Shown: in pieces, positions 1 to 8,497 of the stretch
Layout of the letters: each line of letters starts with the position of its first letter
Numbering within the stretch: position 1 is the stretch's first letter
Source: Planctomycetota bacterium
GTDB taxonomy: Bacteria > Planctomycetota > Planctomycetia > Pirellulales > Lacipirellulaceae
Assembly (NCBI GenBank): GCA_013151315.1
Contig: JAADIN010000265.1
Span: forward strand, 1 to 60,359
DNA: 60,359 nucleotides
Reading direction: 5' to 3'
Program-made: the position numbers and the translations under genes
The notes under the pieces: generated by a model
Told to the model about the DNA's origin: nothing
Database searches by the model: none
The model's input: only the letters and a program-made list of their open reading frames with translations

Positions 1-4
1 CAAC

Positions 5-1152
5 TCACTGCCGATTAAACAGGGCTTGGCGGAGCTCTTCTTCGAACGAGGCGCTTTGTTCCAATACCGTTTGGAAGTTTTCCTTATCCAAGGCGTAGAA
101 AATAGATTCTTCCTTTGCGATCACGGTAGCATTTCGCGGCTCGTTGGTAATGAGAGCCGCTTCTCCAAAATATTGCCCTTCGACGAGCTCGGCAACTTTC
201 TTTTCTTGACGGCCATCGTCGATCCGCACGTCGACTGCGCCGGACCGTATGAGATAGAAGAGGTCGCCCGGATCGCCTTGGCGGATCATCGTATCTCCTG
301 GCTCGGCTTTGTGCACCATCATCTGGTCGGCGATCTGAGCGAGCGTATTGGGAGTTTGCTTGTCGAACAGCGGAATGTTTTTCAAGAAGTCGCAGATGAC
401 GGAAGCTTCTTGCACGACGACGTTCGATTTGATGCGTCCGTCGACCATATTCACGATGCGATCGGCAACGTCGAGAATGCGATTGTCGTGGGTGACCATG
501 ATGATCGTGCAGCCCTCGTCGCGGGCGAGCTCTTGGAAAAGGGTGACGACTTCTCGTCCTGATTTTTCGTCGAGTGCGGCAGTCGGTTCGTCGGCCAAGA
601 TGAGTTTGGGTTTGTGGACCAGTCCCCGTGCGATGGCGACTCGCTCTGTTTTTGGCCGCCGGAGAGCGACTTGGGCTTGTAGTGGATCCGATCGCCAAGC
701 CCGAGTCGGGTGAGGAGCGATTTGATTCGTCCCTCGGCGATCATCGGATCGAGCCCCGCGAGTTCGGCGGCCATGTTGACGTTCTGATAGGCGGTCAGCG
801 ATTCAAAAAGATTGTGAGCCTGGAAGATAAACCCGAGCTCGCGTCGGACGTTTACGATCAAGTCGCGATCGCAGCCCTGGAGCTGCTTACCTAGCACTTT
901 GAGGCTACCCTCCTGAGCCGTGCGGAGGGTGCCGATGAGCGTTAGCAGAGTAGTCTTTCCGGAGCCGGAGGGGCCCGTCATGATGACGATTTCGCCACGT
1001 CGGACTTCGAGATAGTTGTCGAAGAGCGCCTGTTTGCGCAGCTCGCCTTCGCCGAAAAAATGATTCAGGTTTTTGACCTGCACCGTGAGTGGCAGTTGGA
1101 GGTCGCCGACGAAGGCGCCGCTCGTAGCGGGAATGGTAGTCTGGTCGGTCAT
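5..1152 (-). pseudogene. DevA-type ABC exporter ATPase with C-terminal cyclic-nucleotide-binding domain, frameshifted
   Basis: The ATPase should energise the FtsX-like permeases encoded just upstream on the same strand. The N-terminal part (1152 down to about 648) has Walker A GPSGSGKTT and the signature LSGGQKQ. The second part (about 598 down to 5) restarts with Walker B LADEPTAALD and the H-loop MVTHD. It continues into a roughly 120-residue cNMP-binding fold containing GDPGDLFYLIRSG and YFGEAALI. The frame is lost between LSGGQKQ and the expected RVAIARG: the plus strand has an extra CT in CTCT at about 644-647. The span is 3n+2, which fits a 2-nt insertion. Everything else is intact, so a sequencing error or very recent mutation is possible. 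The cNMP domain on a DevA-like ATPase suggests export gated by a nucleotide signal (inference). Confidence 0.85.
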
Positions 1153-1163
1153 GATTTTTTTGA

Positions 1164-1196
1164 GTGCGGAATTCGGAATGCGGAATTCGGAATGCC
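1164..1196. repeat. Tandem GCGGAATTCGGAAT intergenic repeat
   Basis: Two perfect 14-bp units lie at 1166-1179 and 1180-1193, between the second permease and the ATPase gene. Related sequence recurs at 17368-17397 and 18165-18190. Confidence 0.8.
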
Positions 1197-1215
1197 TAAC
1201 GACTAACGCCTTTAT

Positions 1216-2409
1216 TCAAAACAGGCTTGCGGGATCGGCGGCGAGGAGCTTTCTTACAGCCAGCAGCCCTGAGACGACACACATTCCTACGGTTGTTGCA
1301 AACACATAGGCGATGCCGCTTGGGGTCATTTGCATCAGTAAACCCGTTTGTCCTGCGAGCCACTCGTAAATCAGCAGGCTAGCCAAGGTGGCGGGTACAA
1401 ATCCGATGACCGAAAGCAACAAGGCTTGGACTACGATCAGACGAAAAAAGTAGGCCGTTTTGTAGCCCATCGCTTTGAGGGTGGCGAATTCGGGCATATG
1501 CTCGGCAATGTCAGAGTAAATTACTTGATAACAGATGACCATCCCCACCACAAAGCCAATGAGCTTGCCCGCCAAAAAGATTGTGCCAATCGGAGTGCTC
1601 TTGTCCCAGAATTTGATCTCGGCAGCGCGGAAGGCTTCCCGCGTCAGCACGAGGACATCATCCTCCAAGGTTTTTTGTAAAGTTTTTTGCACGTCCTCCG
1701 GAGAAAAGTTTTCTTGGACGTGGATGATTCCAATATCAACGACGCTCAAAGGATCACCAAATCGTTTGCGATGCGGGAAGAACTTGGCGAAATTAACGGA
1801 ACTCATCACAAGATTTCCGTCGTGAGCAAAGTCGGTTCCCAAATTAAAAGTTCCAACCAAGGTCAGCTTCTGGTTGGCAAGTTCCAGAGTATATTGGGCC
1901 AGTTCGGCATCGCTCGTTCTGGGGAAATTGAATTTTTTGGTTTTGCTTTTCTCGTCGATCAGTGCGGTGGAGGGCTGCCGTAGCCGGTTGAGATTTTTTT
2001 GGAGGTCTTGTGATTTGAAAATAGGATCGCTCAGTTGAAAGCCGAGGGAGCGCAATGGATATCCTCGATTGCCGTTTCCGTGTTCCATTTTCCTTAACAC
2101 CGAAGTGGTCAGCTCGGAGTAAAGTGGATAGGCACCGCTCACTCCTGAGCAAGAACTTGCTTGGTGGATGCGAGAGATCGAGAAACGTTTTTCCGCGGCC
2201 AAGGTGTACTTTGCCTTGCTTACCAGGAAGATATCGCCCTGCAGCTCGTCGATAATTTTGACTTGGCTATCGAAGAGCGCATTTTGAAAACCGACTTGAG
2301 TAAACATCAGCAAGACCGCGAACCCAATGCCCGCGATGGCCGCTGCTAAGCGACGCCAATCATGGGTCAAGTTCTTCCAAGCCAGCGGTGTTTTGCTTAA
2401 TCGAGGCAT
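1216..2409 (-). CDS. FtsX/DevC-like ABC exporter permease (second copy)
   Basis: Integral membrane permease of the MacB/FtsX family, 397 aa from the chosen start. The layout is typical: one N-terminal membrane segment (LAAAIAGIGFAVLLMF), a long extracytoplasmic domain, then three C-terminal segments with the conserved EFATLKAMGY loop. An in-frame ATG 90 nt upstream would add 30 residues read from repeat sequence. The start at 2409 (MPRLSKTPLAWKNL) matches the N-terminus of its paralogue (MKTPLAWKN) and is preferred. It lies between the paralogous permease and the ATPase, and probably forms a heterodimer with the other permease (inference from duplication). Confidence 0.9.
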   Translation of the reverse strand: MPRLSKTPLAWKNLTHDWRRLAAAIAGIGFAVLLMFTQVGFQNALFDSQVKIIDELQGDIFLVSKAKYTLAAEKRFSISRIHQASSCSGVSGAYPLYSELTTSVLRKMEHGNGNRGYPLRSLGFQLSDPIFKSQDLQKNLNRLRQPSTALIDEKSKTKKFNFPRTSDAELAQYTLELANQKLTLVGTFNLGTDFAHDGNLVMSSVNFAKFFPHRKRFGDPLSVVDIGIIHVQENFSPEDVQKTLQKTLEDDVLVLTREAFRAAEIKFWDKSTPIGTIFLAGKLIGFVVGMVICYQVIYSDIAEHMPEFATLKAMGYKTAYFFRLIVVQALLLSVIGFVPATLASLLIYEWLAGQTGLLMQMTPSGIAYVFATTVGMCVVSGLLAVRKLLAADPASLF

Positions 2410-2445
2410 CTGGTTGGGCAGACGTAATAAAAAGTAAAAGGGGGG

Positions 2446-2600
2446 GAACCACGGAGGCACGGAGGGCACAGAGTTGGATTTTTGAACACTAATCGACACT
2501 AATCTTCGCTAATTTGATTAGTGTCGATTAGCGAAAATTCGTGTTCCTCTTTTTTTCTTGCGTCTCGGTGTCCTCCGTGTCTCTGTGGTGAATCTTTTTT
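2446..2600. repeat. Nested imperfect palindrome between the two permease genes
   Basis: The outer arms are related CACGGAGG-type sequences (about 2449-2474 and 2565-2590). Inside them are perfect 13-bp arms AATCGACACTAAT (2492-2504) and ATTAGTGTCGATT (2517-2529). It ends in a T-run on the plus strand. It looks like a planctomycete intergenic repeat element and may act as a processing or attenuation structure in the operon. Confidence 0.75.
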
Positions 2601-2611
2601 TATTTGACTAG

Positions 2612-3877
2612 CTAAAACAAATCGGCGGGGTCGGCTTGGTAGAGTTTTCTTAACGCTCCCATGCCCGAGACGACGCACATCGCGATTGCCAATACGAACA
2701 CGATGAACATAATTTTTGGGGTCATGAACATCGGCATCCCCGAGGCGGCCTCGACCACTTCGTAGAGAAGGGCGGAAATTAGCAGCGAGGGGACGTAGCC
2801 TACCAAGGCCAAGAGTACCGACTGTTGAAGGACCACGCCTGTGAGGTATCGATTGTTGTAACCCATCGCTTTGAGGGTGGCATACTCTCCCATCATGTTG
2901 GCGATGTCGCTAGAGAGAACTTGGTAGACGATCGCGATGCCGACAAACAGGGCCACCCAGACGCCGAGCGAGAAGATTTGTCCCAAGGGCGTGTCGACCA
3001 CCCAACGGTATTCTTCGTGAGCGTTCACTTCGGCACGGGTGAGAATTTCGACATCGACATTGGTTAGCGTCGCTGCCTCGAAATTTCTGAAAGACTCGGC
3101 GCTCGTGACCCTCTCGGGGATGCCATACATCTTTTGCAGTTGGCGTTTGACCTGAGTCGCCGTGCTTGGGTCGTGAAGTTTGATCAACCCGAAGTTGATT
3201 TGGTCGATGGTTTGCCAGGGGCAGGCGCGGATGTAGCCTTCGGGGTTGGTCAGACAGGCTCCGTTGGAGGCCATGCCGGTTCCGAGCCGGAATAGCCCCA
3301 CGATGCGCACCCGTTGGGGTCCGAGGGCCGTTTCGACGCCCAGATCGGCTTCGCTAAATTCGCCTCCGGTTGCCGGGCCATATTCGGGCTTCGATTCGGA
3401 ATCGATCAAGACAAACCGCGGATCGGAGAGGAGTTTTGCCTTTTGGCAGATGTCTTTGCGTAGAAATACCGGATCGTGGGGATCGGTGCCCATGGTGATA
3501 ATGCTGCGCCATTGGCCAGCCGGATCGTCAGGATCGATCGTCGCGGAATTGATGTCGGCCAGATGCGAAACGGGGGCCTGCCATTCACTGAGGCCAAGAT
3601 AGAAGGGTCGAGCATTGGCGACTTCTGATAAGGATGCCGCTTGAAAGACTCGGCTGCGAGGAAAGGCTCGCGGTTCGGTAAGATGCAGGTAGGCGGGCGA
3701 CCGTAGCATCAAATCGAATTCGAGGGCATCGTAGATTTGCGTCGCCGTTTTTTTGATGGCTCCCTTGAACCCAATTTGCATGAAAATAAGAATCACGGCA
3801 AAACCAACTCCCGCCACGCCGATGGCCGTGCGAGTTTTGTTATGCTTGATGTTCTTCCATGCCAGCGGAGTTTTCAT
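2612..3877 (-). CDS. FtsX/DevC-like ABC exporter permease (first copy)
   Basis: Membrane permease of 421 aa, paralogous to the gene at 1216-2409. N-terminal segment TAIGVAGVGFAVILIF is followed by a large periplasmic domain, three C-terminal membrane segments and the conserved EYATLKAMGYNN loop. The chosen start MKTPLAWKN at 3877 drops 16 upstream residues that have no counterpart in the paralogue. It follows the HlyD-like gene with a 56-nt gap. The order fusion protein, permease, permease, ATPase is that of DevBCA-type exporters with the permease duplicated. The substrate is unknown. Confidence 0.92.
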   Translation of the reverse strand: MKTPLAWKNIKHNKTRTAIGVAGVGFAVILIFMQIGFKGAIKKTATQIYDALEFDLMLRSPAYLHLTEPRAFPRSRVFQAASLSEVANARPFYLGLSEWQAPVSHLADINSATIDPDDPAGQWRSIITMGTDPHDPVFLRKDICQKAKLLSDPRFVLIDSESKPEYGPATGGEFSEADLGVETALGPQRVRIVGLFRLGTGMASNGACLTNPEGYIRACPWQTIDQINFGLIKLHDPSTATQVKRQLQKMYGIPERVTSAESFRNFEAATLTNVDVEILTRAEVNAHEEYRWVVDTPLGQIFSLGVWVALFVGIAIVYQVLSSDIANMMGEYATLKAMGYNNRYLTGVVLQQSVLLALVGYVPSLLISALLYEVVEAASGMPMFMTPKIMFIVFVLAIAMCVVSGMGALRKLYQADPADLF

Positions 3878-3933
3878 GGCTTTAGGCTTTAGAAAAGAAA
3901 GACCAGCCGTGCTGCCATGCAGCACATGGCGGT

Positions 3934-5247
3934 TCAGGCATCAGGCTTTCCGCTCTTGGCTTTGTCAAACTCGACCGTCACCTGAAGACCCACATGTCTT
4001 GAGGCATGTAGGACGGCAGTTTCGGGTTCTCGGTCGATTTCGATTCGCACTTCGACGATGCTCCGGTCAGCTGGTGCAAGGGGATTTCGATTGGAGAGTC
4101 CAGGCGACACGATCATGCGCCCGATCCGAACCACATGTCCGCGGAGACCGCCCGATCTTTCTTTGCCAGGTCCTTTTTTTGATGGCGGGTCGAGGGGGCC
4201 ATCGGCGAAAGGTCCCGAAAAGGCGGGACTTCTTACCGTGACCGTTTGGCCTACCCAAAGTTCCTGCACGTCGGATTCGTGGACTTCGGCAATGCAGACC
4301 ATTTTTCGTAAATCGCCCAACTGCAGAATGGGGCCTTGCGTTACCACTTCTCCGAGACGCAAGTGGACCTTCAAAACTGTGTACTGCGGTTTTTCATGGG
4401 GCTCTTGAGTTGCCTGCAGATCGTCGTTTGCATCGACCAAGAGAAGCTTTCGCATCGCGATGGGCGACTCGTGGGGAGCCACGAGTATCGACCGTTTCAG
4501 AACTTCTCGGGCGACTTCGATTTCCTGGTCGACGACGAGCTTCTCGAAGTTCTTGGCGGCTTGTTGCTTCGTTATTTTAGCGACGGATACATTGGCCTCG
4601 GCTGCCGAGACGGCCAGTTTGGTAGCCGTTGTGGCCGAGGCATGCGTCTCGCGAGCAATCTGGTAGTCGGCACTTGCCAAGTCCATCCGATTCTTCTGTT
4701 TGTCGAGCTGGTGTCCGGTGACCAGTTCAGGATCGGCTGCCCGCAGTTGCTCGAGTCGAAAATATTCCCCCTCCGCCAAGCCGCGGGCAACTCGCAGGGC
4801 TTCCAATTTGCCTTGTTGCAATGTGAGTTCGGTGAGCTTGACTTGCGTCTGCGCTTGGGATGCAATCGCTTGAGCGAATTGGGCTTCGGCAAGTTGAATT
4901 TGTTGGACGTGCTTCTGGAGGACAAGCTCTCTTTTCTTTAGCAGAGCGGTCAGTTGGGCTCTGCCCATGTCGTAGCTCGACAGAAGTCCAAGCACTCCGT
5001 CTTCCGGAGCGATTTTATCCTCAACGACGTTAATGAACTTCTTAAGGCGATCTCCGGGGGTCGCTCGGATATCGATTACGCCGGTCGCCGGCTCTAATTG
5101 GCCTAAAGCGTAGATCGTACGTGGTTGCTCTTTTGCCGAGTCGACCTCTTCTGCAGAAGAAAGCCACTCGCAACCTGGCAAGGCAGCAAACAGAGCGGTG
5201 GCAAGGGCCAGCACACCAAACCGTTGGGGGATATTGGGAGAACGCAT
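3934..5247 (-). CDS. HlyD/DevB-family membrane fusion lipoprotein
   Basis: Periplasmic adaptor of 437 aa that would link the FtsX-like permeases to an outer-membrane channel. The N-terminus is a lipoprotein signal (hydrophobic run ending FAALPGC). Residues about 45-75 form the first half of the biotinyl-lipoyl-like domain (YALGQLEPATGVIDI). A long Gln/Ala-rich coiled-coil hairpin spans about 90-240. The beta-barrel region follows (LRLGEVVTQGPILQLGD). It is the first gene of the minus-strand operon, so the promoter should lie in 5248-5400. No outer-membrane TolC partner is visible in the window. Confidence 0.92.
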   Translation of the reverse strand: MRSPNIPQRFGVLALATALFAALPGCEWLSSAEEVDSAKEQPRTIYALGQLEPATGVIDIRATPGDRLKKFINVVEDKIAPEDGVLGLLSSYDMGRAQLTALLKKRELVLQKHVQQIQLAEAQFAQAIASQAQTQVKLTELTLQQGKLEALRVARGLAEGEYFRLEQLRAADPELVTGHQLDKQKNRMDLASADYQIARETHASATTATKLAVSAAEANVSVAKITKQQAAKNFEKLVVDQEIEVAREVLKRSILVAPHESPIAMRKLLLVDANDDLQATQEPHEKPQYTVLKVHLRLGEVVTQGPILQLGDLRKMVCIAEVHESDVQELWVGQTVTVRSPAFSGPFADGPLDPPSKKGPGKERSGGLRGHVVRIGRMIVSPGLSNRNPLAPADRSIVEVRIEIDREPETAVLHASRHVGLQVTVEFDKAKSGKPDA

Positions 5248-5459
5248 GAAAAAGTGTGGGTTTAGGTAGAGTTTGCCATACTAGACAAAATGGAGGGACT
5301 AGCAAATGTACAATATATAGCGAGGTGGGTGGAAAAAAAGTGATAAAGTACTAGGATGGCCCTAATCCCTATAGGTGTCAAGAAAATGCCTAAGCGGTGC
5401 TGGGTCTCTCGTGAAACCCACAAGAGGCCGAGGGAATCATCTGGCTGGGAGATAGTATT

Positions 5460-5759
5460 ATGCGTCGTCTGATGACCTTTTTTCTCGGAATGGTTACCGG
5501 GGGGGCCTTGCTCTTTGGGGCGATGAACTATCACCTGATTCGGGCCCACGATGGGGTCCATTTTATCCCCAAGGTTGCCCCGAAACTGAGGGCCGCTTAT
5601 GTCGATATTCGCGGTTTTACCGTCGCCGATTGGGCGCAGCACTCTGATATTACCGCAGCACTGATTCGTGCCGAGAAGGGCGACTTGATGAAAAGTGCTA
5701 CATCGGAGGCGCTGCAGGGGAAAATAGACCAGTTGTTGAACCGGAATGAGCGAAAGTAG
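5460..5759 (+). CDS. Small single-pass membrane protein, conserved planctomycete hypothetical
   Basis: A 99-residue protein with an N-terminal membrane anchor or signal (LMTFFLGMVTGGALLFGAM) followed by a short soluble domain (DIRGFTVADWAQH). A GGGAGA sequence at 5447-5452 is a good ribosome-binding site for this ATG. It is divergent from the exporter operon. The sequence resembles small proteins I associate with Pirellulales, but no function can be given. Confidence 0.75.
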   Translation: MRRLMTFFLGMVTGGALLFGAMNYHLIRAHDGVHFIPKVAPKLRAAYVDIRGFTVADWAQHSDITAALIRAEKGDLMKSATSEALQGKIDQLLNRNERK

Positions 5760-5983
5760 GGGTGCTCGGCGACCGCCCCTTATCCCTCAAAATAGAGTCA
5801 GCCGATACGGTCGTTGCGTGCGCTGACAGTCTTACGACCGACACGACTGCAAAAGGCAACGAGGACGTGAAGTCGATCTCTCGGCTGTTACGATACTGGA
5901 CGTAGACCTTAATGACGTATCCGCGCGATCGATGGGGAGAATCGATCGTGGAGCCTATGTAGCCCGGTAACGGGAGTGATGAC

Positions 5984-6271
5984 ATGGAAATGAATCGCAA
6001 CCAGTATTTTTTCTTGGGTATCGTGCTCTTGCTCTTGGGTTTGCAGTTTCGCATGGTCAGTTCGTATATTTTGACCGACGAAGCAACTCGATTTCTCGCA
6101 GAACGTACGAGTTCGTCGAGTGCCCAGACCGCGATGGTCGATTTGGCAAACAACCTCGGCGAGACCTCTCACAAGGTGATCTACCCGCCAGATTGGCTTG
6201 GTTGGTGCCTTATCTCGGTGGGCTCGGTGTTGATACTCCATAGTTTTGCCATGAAGGGGCCGGGGTCTTAG
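5984..6271 (+). CDS. Small two-pass membrane protein, hypothetical
   Basis: A 95-residue protein with a membrane segment near each end (FFLGIVLLLLGLQF and WLGWCLISVGSVLILHSF) and a polar middle of about 45 residues. GGGAG at 5972-5976 sits 7 nt before the ATG. The two hydrophobic ends suggest a hairpin topology with the central loop outside the cytoplasm. Family and function are not recognised. Confidence 0.7.
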   Translation: MEMNRNQYFFLGIVLLLLGLQFRMVSSYILTDEATRFLAERTSSSSAQTAMVDLANNLGETSHKVIYPPDWLGWCLISVGSVLILHSFAMKGPGS

Positions 6272-6302
6272 CGCCTACCGAAACGCTGGGAGTTGCTTTT
6301 AA

Positions 6303-6346
6303 CCCACCGAAACGGTGGGGCTATATAGACCCACCGTTTCGGTGGG
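6303..6346. repeat. Pair of mirror hairpins CCCACCG-N3-CGGTGGG
   Basis: Two 17-nt palindromes lie at 6303-6319 (loop AAA) and 6330-6346 (loop TTT), separated by 10 nt containing TATATA. The whole unit is itself an inverted repeat. It sits between two small genes and may terminate transcription. No clear T-run follows. Confidence 0.7.
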
Positions 6347-6374
6347 TTGTCAGGAAAATGAAAGGAACGGGGCG

Positions 6375-6779
6375 ATGTCGTCTGCTGTTTATCGCTTGGC
6401 TATTGGTGTCGTCGTGGTTTTTGTGTTTTCCGCAGTTGCGAGCTATCGCGTAACCAATGCCGCATCGGGCACTTCTTCTGACGTTAGCAAACGCCGCATA
6501 CGGGAAGGGACTACCATTCACGACCGAGTTGGCTATTTCCGTCAAGATGGCGACGGAGCGACGTTCGTCACGGAAGGGGGATTGGAATTCGGCGGCTTGC
6601 CAAACCTGAATCTCGAGCGGGTTGTGCGTACGCTAAAAACCCTCGACGAATCGAAGAGCAATCGGTGGAGCGTGAGTGGGGTGGTCACCGAGTTCTCAGG
6701 GCGAAATTTCTTGCTGATTAGCCGCGCCGTCTACAAGTCGACACCGCCGCCAGCAGTTCCCGAATCGCTCTCCAACTGA
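6375..6779 (+). CDS. Small exported or membrane-anchored hypothetical protein
   Basis: A 134-aa protein starting MSSAVYRLAIG with an N-terminal hydrophobic segment (LAIGVVVVFVFSAVASY) that is either a signal or an anchor. The rest contains a small beta-rich region (GEVTEF-like WSVSGVVTEFSGRNFLLI) that looks like a compact barrel. The ATG at 6375 has purine-rich AAAGGAACGGGG upstream. An earlier in-frame start would read through the hairpin pair and is rejected. The C-terminus is encoded by the first copy of a 25-bp tandem duplication. Confidence 0.7.
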   Translation: MSSAVYRLAIGVVVVFVFSAVASYRVTNAASGTSSDVSKRRIREGTTIHDRVGYFRQDGDGATFVTEGGLEFGGLPNLNLERVVRTLKTLDESKSNRWSVSGVVTEFSGRNFLLISRAVYKSTPPPAVPESLSN

Positions 6780-6808
6780 CGGGCCCGAATCGCTCTCCAA
6801 CTGACGGG
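6759..6808. repeat. 25-bp perfect tandem duplication across a stop codon
   Basis: Units 6759-6783 and 6784-6808 are identical. The first encodes the final residues and TGA stop of the preceding gene, so the second copy is a non-coding echo. Confidence 0.9.
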
Positions 6809-6887
6809 ATCGTTCGAGGGGTTCGGTGGCAGGACGATTGCAAAGTCATGCGAGTACGTCTTCAAGTCTAAAAGTTGGATTACTAAT

Positions 6888-6992
6888 GTGATCCGCAACG
6901 CGATAGCGTCGGGCAGCAGAGGCAAATCGCTACCCAGCTGCTACCCAGCTGCTACCCAGCTGCTGGCCCGCGGCTAGCGCCGTGCGACTCAC
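6888..6992. repeat. GTGAGCC/GGCTCAC palindromic element, copy 1 (diverged)
   Basis: Arms resemble the three other copies (CGCAACGCGATAGCGTCGGG left, CGGCTAGCGCCGTGCG right). The loop has been filled by three perfect 11-bp units GCTACCCAGCT at 6929-6961. Confidence 0.75.
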
Positions 6993-7135
6993 TCACACTT
7001 TGCAATCGTCCTGGTTCGGTGCCCGACAGCTTGACACCGAGTGGCACCTCGATATGATCAGATAGGAGGAGCCATCTGCCTATTTTCCTAGGCAGCCTGT
7101 TTGAAAGTCGTAGTTTGTAGAAGGGTAAAAACAGC

Positions 7136-7489
7136 ATGGGTGCAGTGCGACGTATCGATGTCAGCGTTTCGGCCAACGTGAGCGTGGTTCGATTCAAAGA
7201 CCAAAAGATTATCGATCCCGAAGCCATTCAGGAATTGGGACAGGAACTTTTTGATCTCGTCGAAAAGGAAGATCGCAAAAAGTTGGTGTTAAACTTTTCG
7301 AACGTGGAGTTTCTTTCCAGCGCTGCCTTGGGAAAGCTTATTACGTTTGAGAAGAAGTCGAAGCGGCATGATGCCGAGTTGATACTCACGAATATATCGC
7401 CTGAGATTTTCCAGGTGTTTGCGATTACCAATCTGGACAAACTCTTCCAAATCAAAGACAGCGAAGCCGATGCGTTGGCTGTTCTGTAG
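7136..7489 (+). CDS. STAS-domain anti-sigma factor antagonist
   Basis: A 117-aa single-domain STAS protein of the SpoIIAA/RsbV type. The conserved core is VVLNFSNVEFLSSAALGKL-like, with the phosphorylatable serine in FLSSAALGK at about residue 61. The C-terminal part (NISPEIFQVFAITNLDKLF) matches the family helix. The gene is followed 48 nt later by an RsbW-like kinase, its expected partner. Known role of the family: the dephosphorylated form sequesters the kinase and frees its target. No target sigma factor is adjacent, and planctomycetes often use such pairs outside classical sigma-B control. Confidence 0.92.
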   Translation: MGAVRRIDVSVSANVSVVRFKDQKIIDPEAIQELGQELFDLVEKEDRKKLVLNFSNVEFLSSAALGKLITFEKKSKRHDAELILTNISPEIFQVFAITNLDKLFQIKDSEADALAVL

Positions 7490-7537
7490 ATAAGCAGCTC
7501 TGTCGTAAACAACTCTGCCTCTTAGCTGAGCCGTGGA

Positions 7538-7969
7538 ATGTCTTCCAATACTGCACCACGCGTTATTCAATGCGCCTTGCCAAGCTCGCTCACGGCTTAT
7601 CACGATTTTGTTCAGCAAGTTCTTGAGTCGCTCGAAGAGCTGAAGTGGCAAGCGGCCGACCTGTTTGGCGTCCACATGGCGCTTGAAGAATCGATCAGCA
7701 ACGCCATTCGCCACGGCAATAAGGAAGACCCTGCGAAAAGGGTCCACGTTGAGTGCCAAGTGAGCGCGGAACGGTTTTGGGCCAAGATATGTGATGAAGG
7801 CGAAGGGTACGACCCGAGTGCAGTCCCCGATTGTCGCTGTCCGGAGAATCTGGAGGTGCCAGGAGGGCGAGGCTTGGCTCTTATTTGTGCCTACATGACG
7901 TCGGTTCAGCACAGCGAATGCGGCAAATGTTTGACGATGGAAAAGACTCTCCAATCGGCAACGGGGTAG
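7538..7969 (+). CDS. RsbW/SpoIIAB-like anti-sigma serine kinase
   Basis: A 143-aa GHKL ATPase-fold protein. The N box reads ALEESISNAIRHGN at about residues 47-60. The G1 box is ICDEGEGYDPS, and the G2-like box is GGRGLALI near residue 108. This is the size and order of stand-alone anti-sigma kinases that phosphorylate STAS antagonists. It lies in an operon with the STAS gene directly upstream. The C-terminus has two cysteines (SECGKCLTMEK). Confidence 0.9.
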   Translation: MSSNTAPRVIQCALPSSLTAYHDFVQQVLESLEELKWQAADLFGVHMALEESISNAIRHGNKEDPAKRVHVECQVSAERFWAKICDEGEGYDPSAVPDCRCPENLEVPGGRGLALICAYMTSVQHSECGKCLTMEKTLQSATG

Positions 7970-8497
7970 GCACCTTGGTAGGTAGCATGCATTCCAGAAG
8001 GCGTGCCGATGCTGGGGCTAGCTGAGGTGGCGGTGCTGCTTTCTTGGTCCCCTTTTTGCCCGCTCGTTGGCGGCACTTTCTAGCGTTTTGGCTATCAGAC
8101 GCAGAACCGCATCCCTCAGGGCAAACTCCGTTTTGCTGAGAAAAATCCCCCGTCGCACGGTTGGCCAAGGGGTGAGGGAAAAGAAAAACTGGCCGATGCT
8201 AGCAAAAGCTGGCGAAAATTCCCACCTACATTGGTGACACCTCCTCAATCGGCGAATCGGCGCTCTCAGCACGACTGCACTTGACGCTTCTCGGCACGGA
8301 TCGTATTTAACCCCCTCTCGCTACCCGAACTGATCGGGCTGGAATGCGAAGCGCGTGTATAAAAAATGTTTATTTTCAGTGCGGATCAGCCGTACTTGCG
8401 GAAATATTCGGCCACACAGCGAAAAGCTGGGCTTGGCTGGTGACAATGGTTTGCGAGACTTTGCCGTGGATTTGGCAACGTTTCAAAAAGGAGATTC
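7970..8497. other. Gene-free interval before the secretin gene
   Basis: Minus-strand open frames at 8018-8272 and 7881-8168 are low-complexity Arg-rich shadows. I see no credible gene. The promoter of the secretin gene presumably lies near the A+T-rich stretch at about 8356-8376. AAAGGAG at 8486-8492 is the ribosome-binding site for the GTG start at 8498. Confidence 0.5.
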
